A DNA stretch of 64,000 nucleotides. Source: Claveliimonas bilis. Lineage in GTDB: Bacteria > Bacillota > Clostridia > Lachnospirales > Lachnospiraceae. Below are positions 26,393 through 35,196 of this stretch, one piece after another. A program made the position numbers and the translations under genes. The stretch is taken from assembly GCF_020892095.1 (NCBI RefSeq), contig NZ_AP024845.1:62001-126000 (forward strand), read 5' to 3'. The notes under the pieces were generated by a model that saw only the letters and a program-made list of their open reading frames with translations, was not told where the DNA came from and did not search any database. The first letter of the stretch is position 1. Every line of letters starts with the position of its first letter.

Positions 26393-28567
26393 CTATTCAT
26401 CCAGCTTCAATTTCGCAAAAGCCTCTGCAAAAGCCAGATTCACAGGTTCATCCTTCTGTTTGTTCAGATATTTCTGAACATCCTTTTTGCTGACTCCTGC
26501 TCCCTCTTTCTTCCTTCTCTCTTTGAAAGCGGAAAGTTTTTCCTTATATCCGCAGGCACATACAAATACCTGGCCATCCCCCTGCCCTCTAAGCATCATT
26601 TTCTTATGGCAGTTTGGACATCTTGCATTGGATACTCTTGCCAGCACCTCCCGGTGTCCGCATTCCCTGTCCTGGCAGACCAGCATTTCTGACTTCTTTC
26701 CCTGTACTTTCAGCATTCTCTTCCCGCACACCGGACATTTTGTATTGGTCAGATTATCATGACGGAAAGTACCTTCTCCCGTCCGTATCTCTTCTGTCAG
26801 ACTGTTTGCATAGTCCCGGATCTCATGCATGAATGTGCCTCGCTTCATCTTCCCGTCAGCGATTCTGGAAAGCTTCATCTCCCAGTCTGCCGTAAGTTCC
26901 GGCTTTTTCAGGTCTTCCGGCACCAGCTCAAGAAGCTGTTTCGCCTTGGAAGTCAGATAGATCTCGCTTCCCTTTTTTTCCAGGAGAAAACTGCCGAAAA
27001 GCTTATCTATAATATCCGCGCGGGTTGCCACGGTTCCGAGCCCTCCGGTCTCTCCCAATGTTTTTGCAGCCTTCTTATCCTGTGTTTCCATGTAAGCAGC
27101 AGGACTTTCCATAGCGGCAAGAAGAGTTCCTTCGTTGAATCTTGCCGGGGGCTTTGTCTTTCCTTCTGTGACAGTAAAAGACAGCCCCTGTATATGTTTT
27201 CCCTTTTCCATGGGAGGGAATGCTTTTGGCATATCCTGTTCTTCGTCCGGATCTTCCTCCTGACTGTATACTTCTCTCCAGCCTTCTTTCAGCACCTTCC
27301 TGCCTTTTGCCGTAAAGGTTTCTCCTTCTATTACGGCAGTTATTTTTATCTCTTCAAATTCTGCCGGGGGATATAAAGCCGCAAGAAATCTTTTGATCAC
27401 AAGATCATAGATCTTTCGTTCCTCGCCTGTCATATGTTCCAGCTGAACAAACTGCTCTGTGGGAATGATGGCATGATGATCCGATACCTTTTTATCATTG
27501 ACAAAGGGCGCATCTTTCGTGAAAGGCCCTTTGAAAACTTTCCCGGCAGCTTTCCGGTAAGGTCCCACAGCACAGGCCTGTACCCTGTCTTTCAAAGTAG
27601 GCACAATATCACTGCTGATATAGCGGGAGTCTGTCCTTGGATAAGTAAGCACTTTATGATTTTCATAGAGCCTCTGCATAATATTCAGCGTCTCCTTGGG
27701 CGAGAATCCGAATCGCCGGTACGCATCTTTCTGAAGTTCTGTCAGATCATATAAAAGGGGCGGGAATGTTTTCTTCCTGGAAGTTTTCATCTCGGTTATT
27801 ACCGCTTCCTTCCCGGTCACCTTCTTTTTGATCTCCTGTATTCTGTTTTTATCAAATGTACGGCTGCTTCCCGATTTCTGATCGCTCCACGTCAGAGTGA
27901 TCCCTTTTGTATACGCATTCAGCCCATAGAATGTCTCCGGAACAAATTTCCGGATCTTCTCCTCCTGTTTGGCTACAATAGCAAGCGTCGGCGTCTGTAC
28001 CCGCCCGCAGGAAAGCTGGGCGTTATATTTACAGGTCAGGGCTCTGGTAGCATTCATACCCACCAGCCAGTCTGCTTCTGCCCGGCAAAGCGCCGCATCA
28101 TAAAGAGGCTTGTAATCCTCTCCCCTTCTTAGATGAGCAAATCCTTCCCGGATTGCCTTATCTGTTACAGAAGAGATCCAGAGTCTCTTCACCGGCTTTT
28201 TGCTCCCGGCTTTTTCCAGGATCAGCCGTGCTACCAGCTCTCCTTCTCTCCCCGCGTCTGTAGCAATGATGATCTCTCCTATATCCTTTCTGTGGATCTG
28301 GCTTTTCACCGCGTGATACTGTTTCTGTGTCTGACGGATCACTTCCAGTTTAAAATGTTCCGGCATCATCGGAAGATCTTCCATCTTCCAGGTCTTATAT
28401 TTTGGATCATAATCCTCTGGATCTGCCAGGGTGACCAGATGCCCCAGACCCCATGTTACCACGTACTGTCCGCCCTCCAGAAAGCCGGAGCCGTTTTTGG
28501 TACATTTCAAAACACGGCCAATATCCCTTGCTACTGATGGCTTTTCTGCTATTACTAATGCTTTCAT
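26393..28567 (-). CDS. topB: DNA topoisomerase III with C-terminal zinc ribbons
   Basis: Type IA topoisomerase, 724 residues. TOPRIM domain: KALVIAEKPSVARDIG (1-17) and the acidic ATDAGREGE motif (about 103-111); catalytic Tyr in LTYPRTDSRY (about 309). After residue 600 there are two zinc ribbons (CPVCGKRM with CQDRECGH; CPNCHKKM with CACGYK). It decatenates DNA and acts on recombination intermediates. A second topB-type gene without zinc ribbons lies at 45876-47933. It is the last gene of the yicC operon, 18 bp after the GNAT fusion. Confidence 0.93.
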   Translation of the reverse strand: MKALVIAEKPSVARDIGRVLKCTKNGSGFLEGGQYVVTWGLGHLVTLADPEDYDPKYKTWKMEDLPMMPEHFKLEVIRQTQKQYHAVKSQIHRKDIGEIIIATDAGREGELVARLILEKAGSKKPVKRLWISSVTDKAIREGFAHLRRGEDYKPLYDAALCRAEADWLVGMNATRALTCKYNAQLSCGRVQTPTLAIVAKQEEKIRKFVPETFYGLNAYTKGITLTWSDQKSGSSRTFDKNRIQEIKKKVTGKEAVITEMKTSRKKTFPPLLYDLTELQKDAYRRFGFSPKETLNIMQRLYENHKVLTYPRTDSRYISSDIVPTLKDRVQACAVGPYRKAAGKVFKGPFTKDAPFVNDKKVSDHHAIIPTEQFVQLEHMTGEERKIYDLVIKRFLAALYPPAEFEEIKITAVIEGETFTAKGRKVLKEGWREVYSQEEDPDEEQDMPKAFPPMEKGKHIQGLSFTVTEGKTKPPARFNEGTLLAAMESPAAYMETQDKKAAKTLGETGGLGTVATRADIIDKLFGSFLLEKKGSEIYLTSKAKQLLELVPEDLKKPELTADWEMKLSRIADGKMKRGTFMHEIRDYANSLTEEIRTGEGTFRHDNLTNTKCPVCGKRMLKVQGKKSEMLVCQDRECGHREVLARVSNARCPNCHKKMMLRGQGDGQVFVCACGYKEKLSAFKERRKKEGAGVSKKDVQKYLNKQKDEPVNLAFAEAFAKLKLDE

Positions 28568-28585
28568 ATTTTCTGTTTTCTCCGT

Positions 28586-30025
28586 TTATGATTCCAGCAG
28601 ATCCCAGAAACTGCTGTCTGTCTGATAAGGCGCAAGTTCATCCAGCTCAAAAGGCGCTGTCACCCACGCAAAGCCTGTATTGGCTTCTGATGTGTCGGAA
28701 TAGCGGAAGCTAAGGCCAATCTCTATTCCATCGGCATCTACAAAGAAATTGTCATCATAGCAGCCGTCCCTGCTGTCACCTGCCAGCACTTCCTTCATCT
28801 CTTCCTCGTTCAATTCAGAAAGAAGAGTTTCCTCATCTGCCTCATCCCGCATTCCGTCCAGCCATTCTCCTATAAACTCGTCATTCAGCTCCACAATATC
28901 TTTCACATCATAGATTGTTCCGTCTTTCAGGTTGATGTTCACACAGCGAAGAGCTGTATAGCTGTCACTCATACTTCCCTCATAGCCGTAATCCTGGAAC
29001 ATGACACTTAACATATCTTTTCCCTGATACGTAACTTTATATTCTACAAGACTTGCAAGTACCGGATTGTCCTCGCTCAATACTTTCTCTTTCATTTCCT
29101 GTGAAGGATTCAGATAAAGCTTATCCACTGTCTCCATGGCACAGTTTTCCAGTGTCTGATTCACTTTCTTCTGTACAGAGTCACTTAATCCCTCTATCTG
29201 CGGATAATAAACCTCAAATTGGATCACTGTACTTGTGGTATCGTCGGGAATATAGCTGTAATTTTCTTCTTTTACTTCATAATCTGCTTCATCAGAAACA
29301 TATGCGTCGATCGCGTCCAGCCCGCTGTCCTCCTGCCCGGAAGAATCCTGTCCATCCTGGCCGTCAGAAGAATAGGGCATCTGCTCATACCAGTCATAAA
29401 AATCCTCGCCGCCGTCCTGCCAGCCTTCTGATAGGGACTGGCTTGTCACTGCATTGCCTACCTCCCGGAACACTGCCACAGCTGAGAGCACAAAAACTGC
29501 CAGACAAAGGACTGCCGCTCCAATGATCAGATAAAGCTTTTTATGATCTTTCTTCGGCGCTGCAGGTGTGATCCACATTTCAAGCGGAATAAACCGGATG
29601 CCGTCCCTTACCTGTTCCGAAGCCACATCCCGCATTCCAAAATGACGGTATGCCTCGACTGATCCGGGCGCCGCATTTACCGTAATCTTGGTCACATGGA
29701 AAGTCTGCGCCGCATACCCGCACAGGGCATGAAAAATCTGCTTCCCGATTCCCTTGCCCTGATCTTCTTTTTTCACAAACAAAAGTGCAATATGTCCCGA
29801 AGGATGGATGGCACCTGCGCCTTTCAGCACATTTCCCTCATAAGCGCCAAATACAGTCAATCCTTCTGTTCTCATTTTCTGCTCAATATTTTCATACCGG
29901 ATGAACTGGGAAAAGGCCTCCACTCCCTCTGACGTATAACAGGGAGCTACATCCTGTACAAAAACATCCCATACAAGGTGAAGTGCATCCAATACTTCCT
30001 GACCGTACAGCCGTCGTATCATCAT
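28586..30025 (-). CDS. GNAT acetyltransferase fused to a membrane helix and an RsiV-like extracellular domain
   Basis: 479 residues in three parts. Residues 1-150 are a GNAT domain with the acetyl-CoA loop VKKEDQGKGIGKQIFHAL and a C-terminal YRHFGMRD. Near 165-190 is one membrane helix (LYLIIGAAVLCLAVFVLSAV). An acidic Ser/Gly/Asp linker and a DUF3298/RsiV-like domain follow (FEVYYPQIEGL, LRCVNINLKDGTIYDVKDI, CYDDNFFVDADGIEIG). The start at 30025 has AAGGAGG 8 bp upstream. In RsiV the related domain binds lysozyme outside the cell; here ligand and acetylation target are unknown. Confidence 0.8.
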   Translation of the reverse strand: MMIRRLYGQEVLDALHLVWDVFVQDVAPCYTSEGVEAFSQFIRYENIEQKMRTEGLTVFGAYEGNVLKGAGAIHPSGHIALLFVKKEDQGKGIGKQIFHALCGYAAQTFHVTKITVNAAPGSVEAYRHFGMRDVASEQVRDGIRFIPLEMWITPAAPKKDHKKLYLIIGAAVLCLAVFVLSAVAVFREVGNAVTSQSLSEGWQDGGEDFYDWYEQMPYSSDGQDGQDSSGQEDSGLDAIDAYVSDEADYEVKEENYSYIPDDTTSTVIQFEVYYPQIEGLSDSVQKKVNQTLENCAMETVDKLYLNPSQEMKEKVLSEDNPVLASLVEYKVTYQGKDMLSVMFQDYGYEGSMSDSYTALRCVNINLKDGTIYDVKDIVELNDEFIGEWLDGMRDEADEETLLSELNEEEMKEVLAGDSRDGCYDDNFFVDADGIEIGLSFRYSDTSEANTGFAWVTAPFELDELAPYQTDSSFWDLLES

Positions 30026-30044
30026 ATTCTTTTCCTCCTTAAGC

Positions 30045-31289
30045 TTACTTCTCAAGCAGCTCCTCCCGAAGAAGGGTCAGCGCCTTTATCACTGCATAAT
30101 CTCTGTTCTTGCTTCTGTTACCTGTAAAATGAAATTCTTCTGCTCTTACTTTCCCCTTCACAAAGCACCCGATATAGACAAGTCCTACCGGTTTTTCCTT
30201 CGTTCCTCCGTCCGGTCCGGCAATTCCCGTCACCGCCAAAGCTACATCTGCCCCGGCCGACCGCGCTGCTCCGGCTGCCATTTTCCTGGCAGTCTCATAG
30301 CTGACAGCACCATATGTCTCCAACGTCTCATGGGACACACCAAGCAATTTTTCTTTGGCTTCGTTGGAATAAGTAATATATCCTTCTTTATATACAGCAG
30401 ATGCCCCGGGTACATTTAAAATACGACCGGAGAGCAGACCGCCTGTACAGGATTCCGCAGTCGTTACTGTCATCTGTTTTTCCTTCAAAAGATCTACAAT
30501 AGACTCCTCCATTGTTACATTTTCATCCATGGTGAAAATATAATTTCCAAACCGCTTTTTCAGCTCCTGGAGCATGGGCTCCATTAATTTTCCGGCTGTC
30601 TCTTCGTCCGCCGCCTTAGCCGTTACACGGAAATGTACTTCACCGGTCTTGGCATACGGCGCAAGAGTCGGATTGGTCTGCTCCTCCATCAGATCTGCCA
30701 CCATCGTCTCTGCCTTACTCTCTCCAATAGAGCAAACCTTTACCATGGTAGAATAGATTCCTTCCGGCTGCAGGCGGTTCAGATATGGAGCAATGTCCCG
30801 TTCGAACATTGGTTTGATCTCATTTGGAGGACCGGGAAGAAGGATCGCTGTCTTTCCCTCACCTTCCAGAATCAGCCCCGGAGCCGTTCCGTTATGGTTA
30901 TCCACTACAATTGCTCCCTCCGGCACAAGAGCCTGTTTCCAGTTGTTGGGCGTGATCTCCTTTTTCAGTCCTGTCTGATCGAAATAGGACTGGATCCGCT
31001 CTTTTGTATGGGCATCCTCGTAAAGCTCTCTGCCGAATACTTTCGCTGTTACTTCTTTTGTCAGATCGTCTTTTGTGGGACCCAGTCCGCCACTTAAAAT
31101 CACAATATCTGATCTGGAAAGCGCCAGACGGATTGCATCTTCCAGTCTTTCTTCATTGTCGCCTACCGCGCTTTGATGATAGCAGGATAAGCCCAGAATC
31201 GCGATCTTTTCAGCCAGGTAAGCCGCATTGGTATTTACAATATTTCCAAGAAGGATCTCTGTCCCTACGGATATGAGTTCCACTGTCAT
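30045..31289 (-). CDS. cinA: CinA-family nicotinamide-nucleotide amidohydrolase
   Basis: 414 residues: N-terminal MoeA/COG1058 domain (ELISVGTEILLGNIVNTNAAYL; LSGGLGPTKDDLTKE) and C-terminal PncC amidase domain (TTAESCTGGLLSGRI about 277; ALAVTGIAGPDGG about 354). PncC recycles nicotinamide mononucleotide to nicotinate mononucleotide. AAAGGAGG precedes the start; 1 bp after pgsA. Normal length. Confidence 0.95.
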   Translation of the reverse strand: MTVELISVGTEILLGNIVNTNAAYLAEKIAILGLSCYHQSAVGDNEERLEDAIRLALSRSDIVILSGGLGPTKDDLTKEVTAKVFGRELYEDAHTKERIQSYFDQTGLKKEITPNNWKQALVPEGAIVVDNHNGTAPGLILEGEGKTAILLPGPPNEIKPMFERDIAPYLNRLQPEGIYSTMVKVCSIGESKAETMVADLMEEQTNPTLAPYAKTGEVHFRVTAKAADEETAGKLMEPMLQELKKRFGNYIFTMDENVTMEESIVDLLKEKQMTVTTAESCTGGLLSGRILNVPGASAVYKEGYITYSNEAKEKLLGVSHETLETYGAVSYETARKMAAGAARSAGADVALAVTGIAGPDGGTKEKPVGLVYIGCFVKGKVRAEEFHFTGNRSKNRDYAVIKALTLLREELLEK

Positions 31290-31290
31290 T

Positions 31291-31833
31291 TTACATGCCT
31301 CCTTTTGTCAGTACCTGTACATTCTTTGCAATGTAATCAACCAAAGATACGACAGTGAGAATAAGGGCAATCCAGATCAGAGCTGTGCCGATCATATCGA
31401 ACACACCCCCCAGGTCAGCGATCAGTACGATCACCATCAGCATCTGGGAAACGGTCTTAAATTTCCCCCAATAACTTGCCGCGATCACGATTCCACTGTC
31501 AGATGCCACCAGACGGAAGCCGCTGATGATAAATTCCCTTGCAATGATAACGATCACAACCCATGCCGGAAGCTGTCCGGTAGGAATGAGACAGATCATC
31601 GCCGAGCAGACAAGAAGCTTATCTGCAAGCGGATCCATAAATTTCCCGAAATTCGTCACCAGGTTTCTGGCCCGGGCGATCTTGCCGTCCAGCATATCTG
31701 TAAGACTTGCCAGACAAAAGATCACAAGGGCAATCCACTTTCCTGCTTCTCCCCCCAGATCAGTCAGCATAAAAAGCACGAAAAACGGAACCATAATCAC
31801 TCTTAACACTGTCAGCTTATTTGGTAAATTCAT
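31291..31833 (-). CDS. pgsA: Phosphatidylglycerophosphate synthase
   Basis: 180-residue CDP-alcohol phosphotransferase that makes phosphatidylglycerophosphate from CDP-diacylglycerol. The catalytic motif DGx2ARx8Gx3Dx3D is seen as DMLDGKIARARNLVTNFGKF-MDPLAD (about 47-72). Four to five membrane helices. MNLPNKLTVLR start is typical. It overlaps the rimO stop by 4 bp (ATGA). Confidence 0.95.
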   Translation of the reverse strand: MNLPNKLTVLRVIMVPFFVLFMLTDLGGEAGKWIALVIFCLASLTDMLDGKIARARNLVTNFGKFMDPLADKLLVCSAMICLIPTGQLPAWVVIVIIAREFIISGFRLVASDSGIVIAASYWGKFKTVSQMLMVIVLIADLGGVFDMIGTALIWIALILTVVSLVDYIAKNVQVLTKGGM

Positions 31834-33155
31834 GATATCAACTCTCCTATCAAATCGTATTCTGCCGCCCCTGTCACTTTGACTCTAGCGAAATCTCCGG
31901 ACATAAGCTCTTCTTCTGTATTGACAAAGATCAGGCCGTCCACATTGGGGGCGTCTTTGTATGTCCGTCCCACATAGGCATTTTCATCCGCGACCTTACC
32001 TTCGATCATAACAAGAACTTCTTTTCCTACCATATCCTCTGCCTGTTCAAAGGCAATCTCCTGCTGGAGCTCCATAATCTCTGCCTGGCGGTCTTCCTTC
32101 ACCTCTTCCGGGATCTGGCCTTCCATTTCTGCCGCCGGAGTATCCTCCTCCGGTGAATAGGTAAACACACCGAGGCGGTCAAATTCCATTTCATCTACAA
32201 AGTCCACAAGCTCCTGATGCTGCTCTTCTGTTTCTCCCGGAAAACCGGTGATCAGTGTGGTCCGGATTGCGATATCCGGGATTTCTTTTCTCAGCTTCCC
32301 AATGATCTCTTCCAGCTGTTCTTTGGATGTCCTTCTTCCCATTCTCTTCAGGATATCCGTATTTGCGTGCTGGATCGGAAGATCCACATAGTGGCAGATT
32401 TTCGGTTCTTCCTTCATCACCCGAATCAGATTGTCGTCAATTTCCTCCGGATAGCAGTACAGGATCCGGATCCAACGGATACCACTGATCCGGCACAGTT
32501 CCTTCAAAAGTCTGTGAAGAGATTTTTCCCCGTACAGATCTTTCCCGTAAAGAGTCGTCTCCTGTGCCACTAAGATCAGCTCTTTTACCCCTTTTTCTGC
32601 AAGTCCTTCCGCCTCTTTTATCAGCCTTTCCATAGGTACGCTTCTGTAATTCCCGCGGATTTTTGGAATAATGCAGTAAGTGCAGTGCTTGTCACATCCT
32701 TCTGCAATCTTCAGATAGGCAAAATGTCCTCCCGTTGTCACCTGTCTTGCAGTATCCACAAGAGGAAGGGCGTCAATATCTGTCATCCTCACCTCTGCCC
32801 GCCCCTTCAGGGCGTTTTCAATGGCATCCACGATCTCCGGATAAGAAGTGGTCCCAAGCACTTCATCTACTTCCGGGATTTCATCCAGAATTTCCTGCTG
32901 GTAACGCTGGGCCAGACATCCGGTTACGATCAGAGCTTTCAGCGTTCCTTCTTTTTTGTATTCCGCCATCTCCAGAATGGTCTGAATGCTTTCCTCTTTG
33001 GCATCATGAATAAAACAGCAGGTATTGATCACGATCACTTCCGCCTCTGTCTCATCATCTGTCATCTGGTATCCCTTTTCCGCCAGCAGTCCCAGCATCA
33101 CTTCTGAATCTACCAGGTTTTTGTCGCAGCCGAGGGATATAAATAGTACCTTCAT
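31830..33155 (-). CDS. rimO: Ribosomal protein S12 methylthiotransferase RimO
   Basis: Radical-SAM enzyme (441 residues) that methylthiolates an Asp of ribosomal protein S12. N-terminal MTTase domain (SLGCDKNLVDSEVMLG), radical-SAM CxxxCxxC in EGCDKHCTYCIIPKIRG (about 150), C-terminal TRAM domain. Start at 33155 has AAGGAGAC 6 bp upstream; an open frame continues upstream but lacks a ribosome site and crosses the hairpin after rpoZ. Confidence 0.96.
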   Translation of the reverse strand: MKVLFISLGCDKNLVDSEVMLGLLAEKGYQMTDDETEAEVIVINTCCFIHDAKEESIQTILEMAEYKKEGTLKALIVTGCLAQRYQQEILDEIPEVDEVLGTTSYPEIVDAIENALKGRAEVRMTDIDALPLVDTARQVTTGGHFAYLKIAEGCDKHCTYCIIPKIRGNYRSVPMERLIKEAEGLAEKGVKELILVAQETTLYGKDLYGEKSLHRLLKELCRISGIRWIRILYCYPEEIDDNLIRVMKEEPKICHYVDLPIQHANTDILKRMGRRTSKEQLEEIIGKLRKEIPDIAIRTTLITGFPGETEEQHQELVDFVDEMEFDRLGVFTYSPEEDTPAAEMEGQIPEEVKEDRQAEIMELQQEIAFEQAEDMVGKEVLVMIEGKVADENAYVGRTYKDAPNVDGLIFVNTEEELMSGDFARVKVTGAAEYDLIGELIS

Positions 33156-33177
33156 AGTCTGTCTCCTTCTAGTCAGA

Positions 33178-33208
33178 AAGGCAGATACCTTGTAAAAGCA
33201 TCTGCCTT
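33178..33208 (-). terminator. Hairpin between rpoZ and rimO (partial terminator or attenuator)
   Basis: Minus-strand AAGGCAGAT / ATCTGCCTT, 9-bp stem with 13-nt loop, followed by TCTGAC instead of a long T run. It can reduce read-through between rpoZ and rimO. Confidence 0.5.
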
Positions 33209-33222
33209 GCCGTTTTTCCATA

Positions 33223-33465
33223 TTATTCTTCTGTATCCTCTGCGATAATCTTGATCTTTCCGCTGTTCAGCTCATCAATTGCAATGGAAAGCGGCTTCTC
33301 GCCGTTCTTGGTTTTTACAAGAGGGATATCGCCGTCAATCAGCTGCCTTGCCCTTTTTGCTGTAGCCATTACGATAGAATAACGGCTGTTGACTACTTTT
33401 GTCTCGCCTTCTTCTACCTCTTTATTTACCACTTTCATTAAATCCGTATAAGATGGATGCAGCAT
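33223..33465 (-). CDS. rpoZ: RNA polymerase omega subunit
   Basis: 80 residues; SRYSIVMATAKRARQLIDG (27-45) is the diagnostic omega sequence that binds the beta' subunit, followed by KPLSIAIDELNSGKI. It stabilises RNA polymerase. Located between gmk and rimO as in many clostridia. Confidence 0.95.
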   Translation of the reverse strand: MLHPSYTDLMKVVNKEVEEGETKVVNSRYSIVMATAKRARQLIDGDIPLVKTKNGEKPLSIAIDELNSGKIKIIAEDTEE

Positions 33466-33481
33466 AATATTGATTCTCCTT

Positions 33482-34114
33482 TCAATCCTTCACTTCTTTT
33501 TCCAGCTCTTCTTTTATCTTTTCTGCAAATACAAGGTTCCGAGCACTCTTCTTATGTTCGCTCTGAATAATAGCATGAAGCTCTTCCACACAAGTCTGGA
33601 GTTCGTCATTGATGACAATATAATCATACTGGTCCATAAACTGCGCCTCCCAGGCTGCTGTCTTCATTCTCTTTTCAATGACGTCCATTTCTTCCGTACC
33701 CCGCCTGATCAGTCGGTTCTTCAGCTCCTGTGCGCTGGGCGGTGTAATAAAAAGGAGCAGGGTGTCCGGATATTTTTCCTTTACCTTCAATGCTCCCTGG
33801 ATCTCAATTTCCAGAATTACATCTTTCCCTTTCTGAAGCTGTTCCTGCACATACATCTTCGGTGTACCATAGTAATTATTCACGTACTTAGCATACTCTA
33901 TCAGTTCATCTTTCGCAATCATTTTTTCAAATTCTTCTGCTGTTTTGAAAAAATATTCTCTTCCGTTCTCTTCGCCCTCTCTGGGATCACGCGTCGTAGC
34001 GGAAATCGAAAGCGCATAATTGTCATACTGTTCCAGTATCTTTCTCGTTACTGTTCCTTTTCCTGCCCCGGAAAATCCTGATATGACTGTCAGTATACCC
34101 TGGCCTTCCTTCAT
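33482..34114 (-). CDS. gmk: Guanylate kinase
   Basis: 210 residues converting GMP to GDP. P-loop GFSGAGKGT (about 13-21), GMP-binding STTRDPREGEENGREYFF (about 39-56), YYGTPK. Normal length. It starts 11 bp after yicC. Confidence 0.96.
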   Translation of the reverse strand: MKEGQGILTVISGFSGAGKGTVTRKILEQYDNYALSISATTRDPREGEENGREYFFKTAEEFEKMIAKDELIEYAKYVNNYYGTPKMYVQEQLQKGKDVILEIEIQGALKVKEKYPDTLLLFITPPSAQELKNRLIRRGTEEMDVIEKRMKTAAWEAQFMDQYDYIVINDELQTCVEELHAIIQSEHKKSARNLVFAEKIKEELEKEVKD

Positions 34115-34125
34115 TCTTTCTCCCC

Positions 34126-35007
34126 CTATTCAATATTCTGGATCTGTTCTCTGACTTTTTCAATCTCTGTTTTCAGGTCAATCCCGCAATTGGAAACTTC
34201 CAGATCATTTGCCTTTGACAGGATCGTATTTGCCTCGCGATTCATTTCCTGCGCGATAAAATCCAGCTTTCTTCCGATTCCGGACTCTTCTGAACGGAGC
34301 ACTTCCTGCATGTGGCTGATATGGCTTTTCAGTCTTACCACTTCTTCATCCGTGCAGATCTTGTCCGCAAAGATCACCACCTCTGCAGCAATCCTTCCGT
34401 CGTCAATCTGGCTGTCTTCCAGAAGCTCCTTCACCTTTTCTTCCAGCTTTTCTCTGTATTCTTTGACAATCTCCGGTGAGCGCTCTTCAATATAAGCCAC
34501 AAGCTTCTGCATACCGTCCAGCTTGCTTAAAATGTCCTTTTTCAGGTTTTCTCCTTCCATTGTCCTGGTCTCGACAAACTGTTCCAGAGCGCCTTCCATC
34601 GCCTTTTTCAGTACATTCCATATCTCTTCCGCATCCAGCGCCTGCTCTTCCATTGTCAGCACTTCCGGATATCTGGATAAGGTAGAGACCCGGATATCAT
34701 TTTCCAGCCCGAAACTTTCTTCCATCTGTTTCAGACACACCAGGTATTCCTTTGCCAAAGTCTCATTGTACTTCAGCACTGCCTGAGCTTCTGACAAATC
34801 TTCATAAGTAATAAAAATATCTACTTTGCCACGGGATACAGACTGCTTCAGAAGATTACGGATCGCTGTCTCAAAAAAATTAAGCTTTTTCGGCATCCTT
34901 ATATTTACATCCAGGTACCGGTGATTGACTCCCTTCATCTCAATTGTAAACTTTCTCTCTCCGTCTGCCAGTTCGCACCTGCCAAAGCCTGTCATACTTT
35001 TTATCAT
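34126..35007 (-). CDS. yicC: YicC-family endoribonuclease
   Basis: 293 residues with the family start MIKSMTGFGR and end FIAQEMNREANTILSKAND near residue 255. YicC/YloC proteins are RNases linked to RNA decay. First gene of the operon that continues through gmk, rpoZ, rimO, pgsA, cinA, the GNAT fusion and topB. No remA (DUF370) gene lies between yicC and gmk, although many clostridia have it there. Confidence 0.93.
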   Translation of the reverse strand: MIKSMTGFGRCELADGERKFTIEMKGVNHRYLDVNIRMPKKLNFFETAIRNLLKQSVSRGKVDIFITYEDLSEAQAVLKYNETLAKEYLVCLKQMEESFGLENDIRVSTLSRYPEVLTMEEQALDAEEIWNVLKKAMEGALEQFVETRTMEGENLKKDILSKLDGMQKLVAYIEERSPEIVKEYREKLEEKVKELLEDSQIDDGRIAAEVVIFADKICTDEEVVRLKSHISHMQEVLRSEESGIGRKLDFIAQEMNREANTILSKANDLEVSNCGIDLKTEIEKVREQIQNIE

Positions 35008-35054
35008 TTCTGCAACCTCTTCTATCTTGTTCCGGCTATTTTTAATCCTGGTTT

Positions 35055-35083
35055 ATTATAATTCATTTGACCGTTTCCGTCAA
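35055..35083 (-). promoter_or_regulatory. Promoter of the yicC-gmk-rpoZ-topB operon
   Basis: Minus-strand TTGACG (35078-35083), 17-bp spacer, TATAAT (35055-35060): a near-consensus sigma-A promoter. Confidence 0.85.
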
Positions 35084-35101
35084 CTTTCCAAAACACAGGT
35101 T

Positions 35102-35129
35102 TTGCAAAATCCGGTTTCTATGGTAAACT
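35102..35129 (+). promoter_or_regulatory. Promoter of rqcH
   Basis: TTGCAA (35102-35107), 16-bp spacer, TAAACT (35124-35129) with TGG before it (extended -10). About 68 bp upstream of the start codon. Confidence 0.55.
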
Positions 35130-35196
35130 AGGCAAAGGGGACATCTGATGAGATCATTTCCCCGATGCTGACACCGAAACAGAAAGGAAGATTTTT

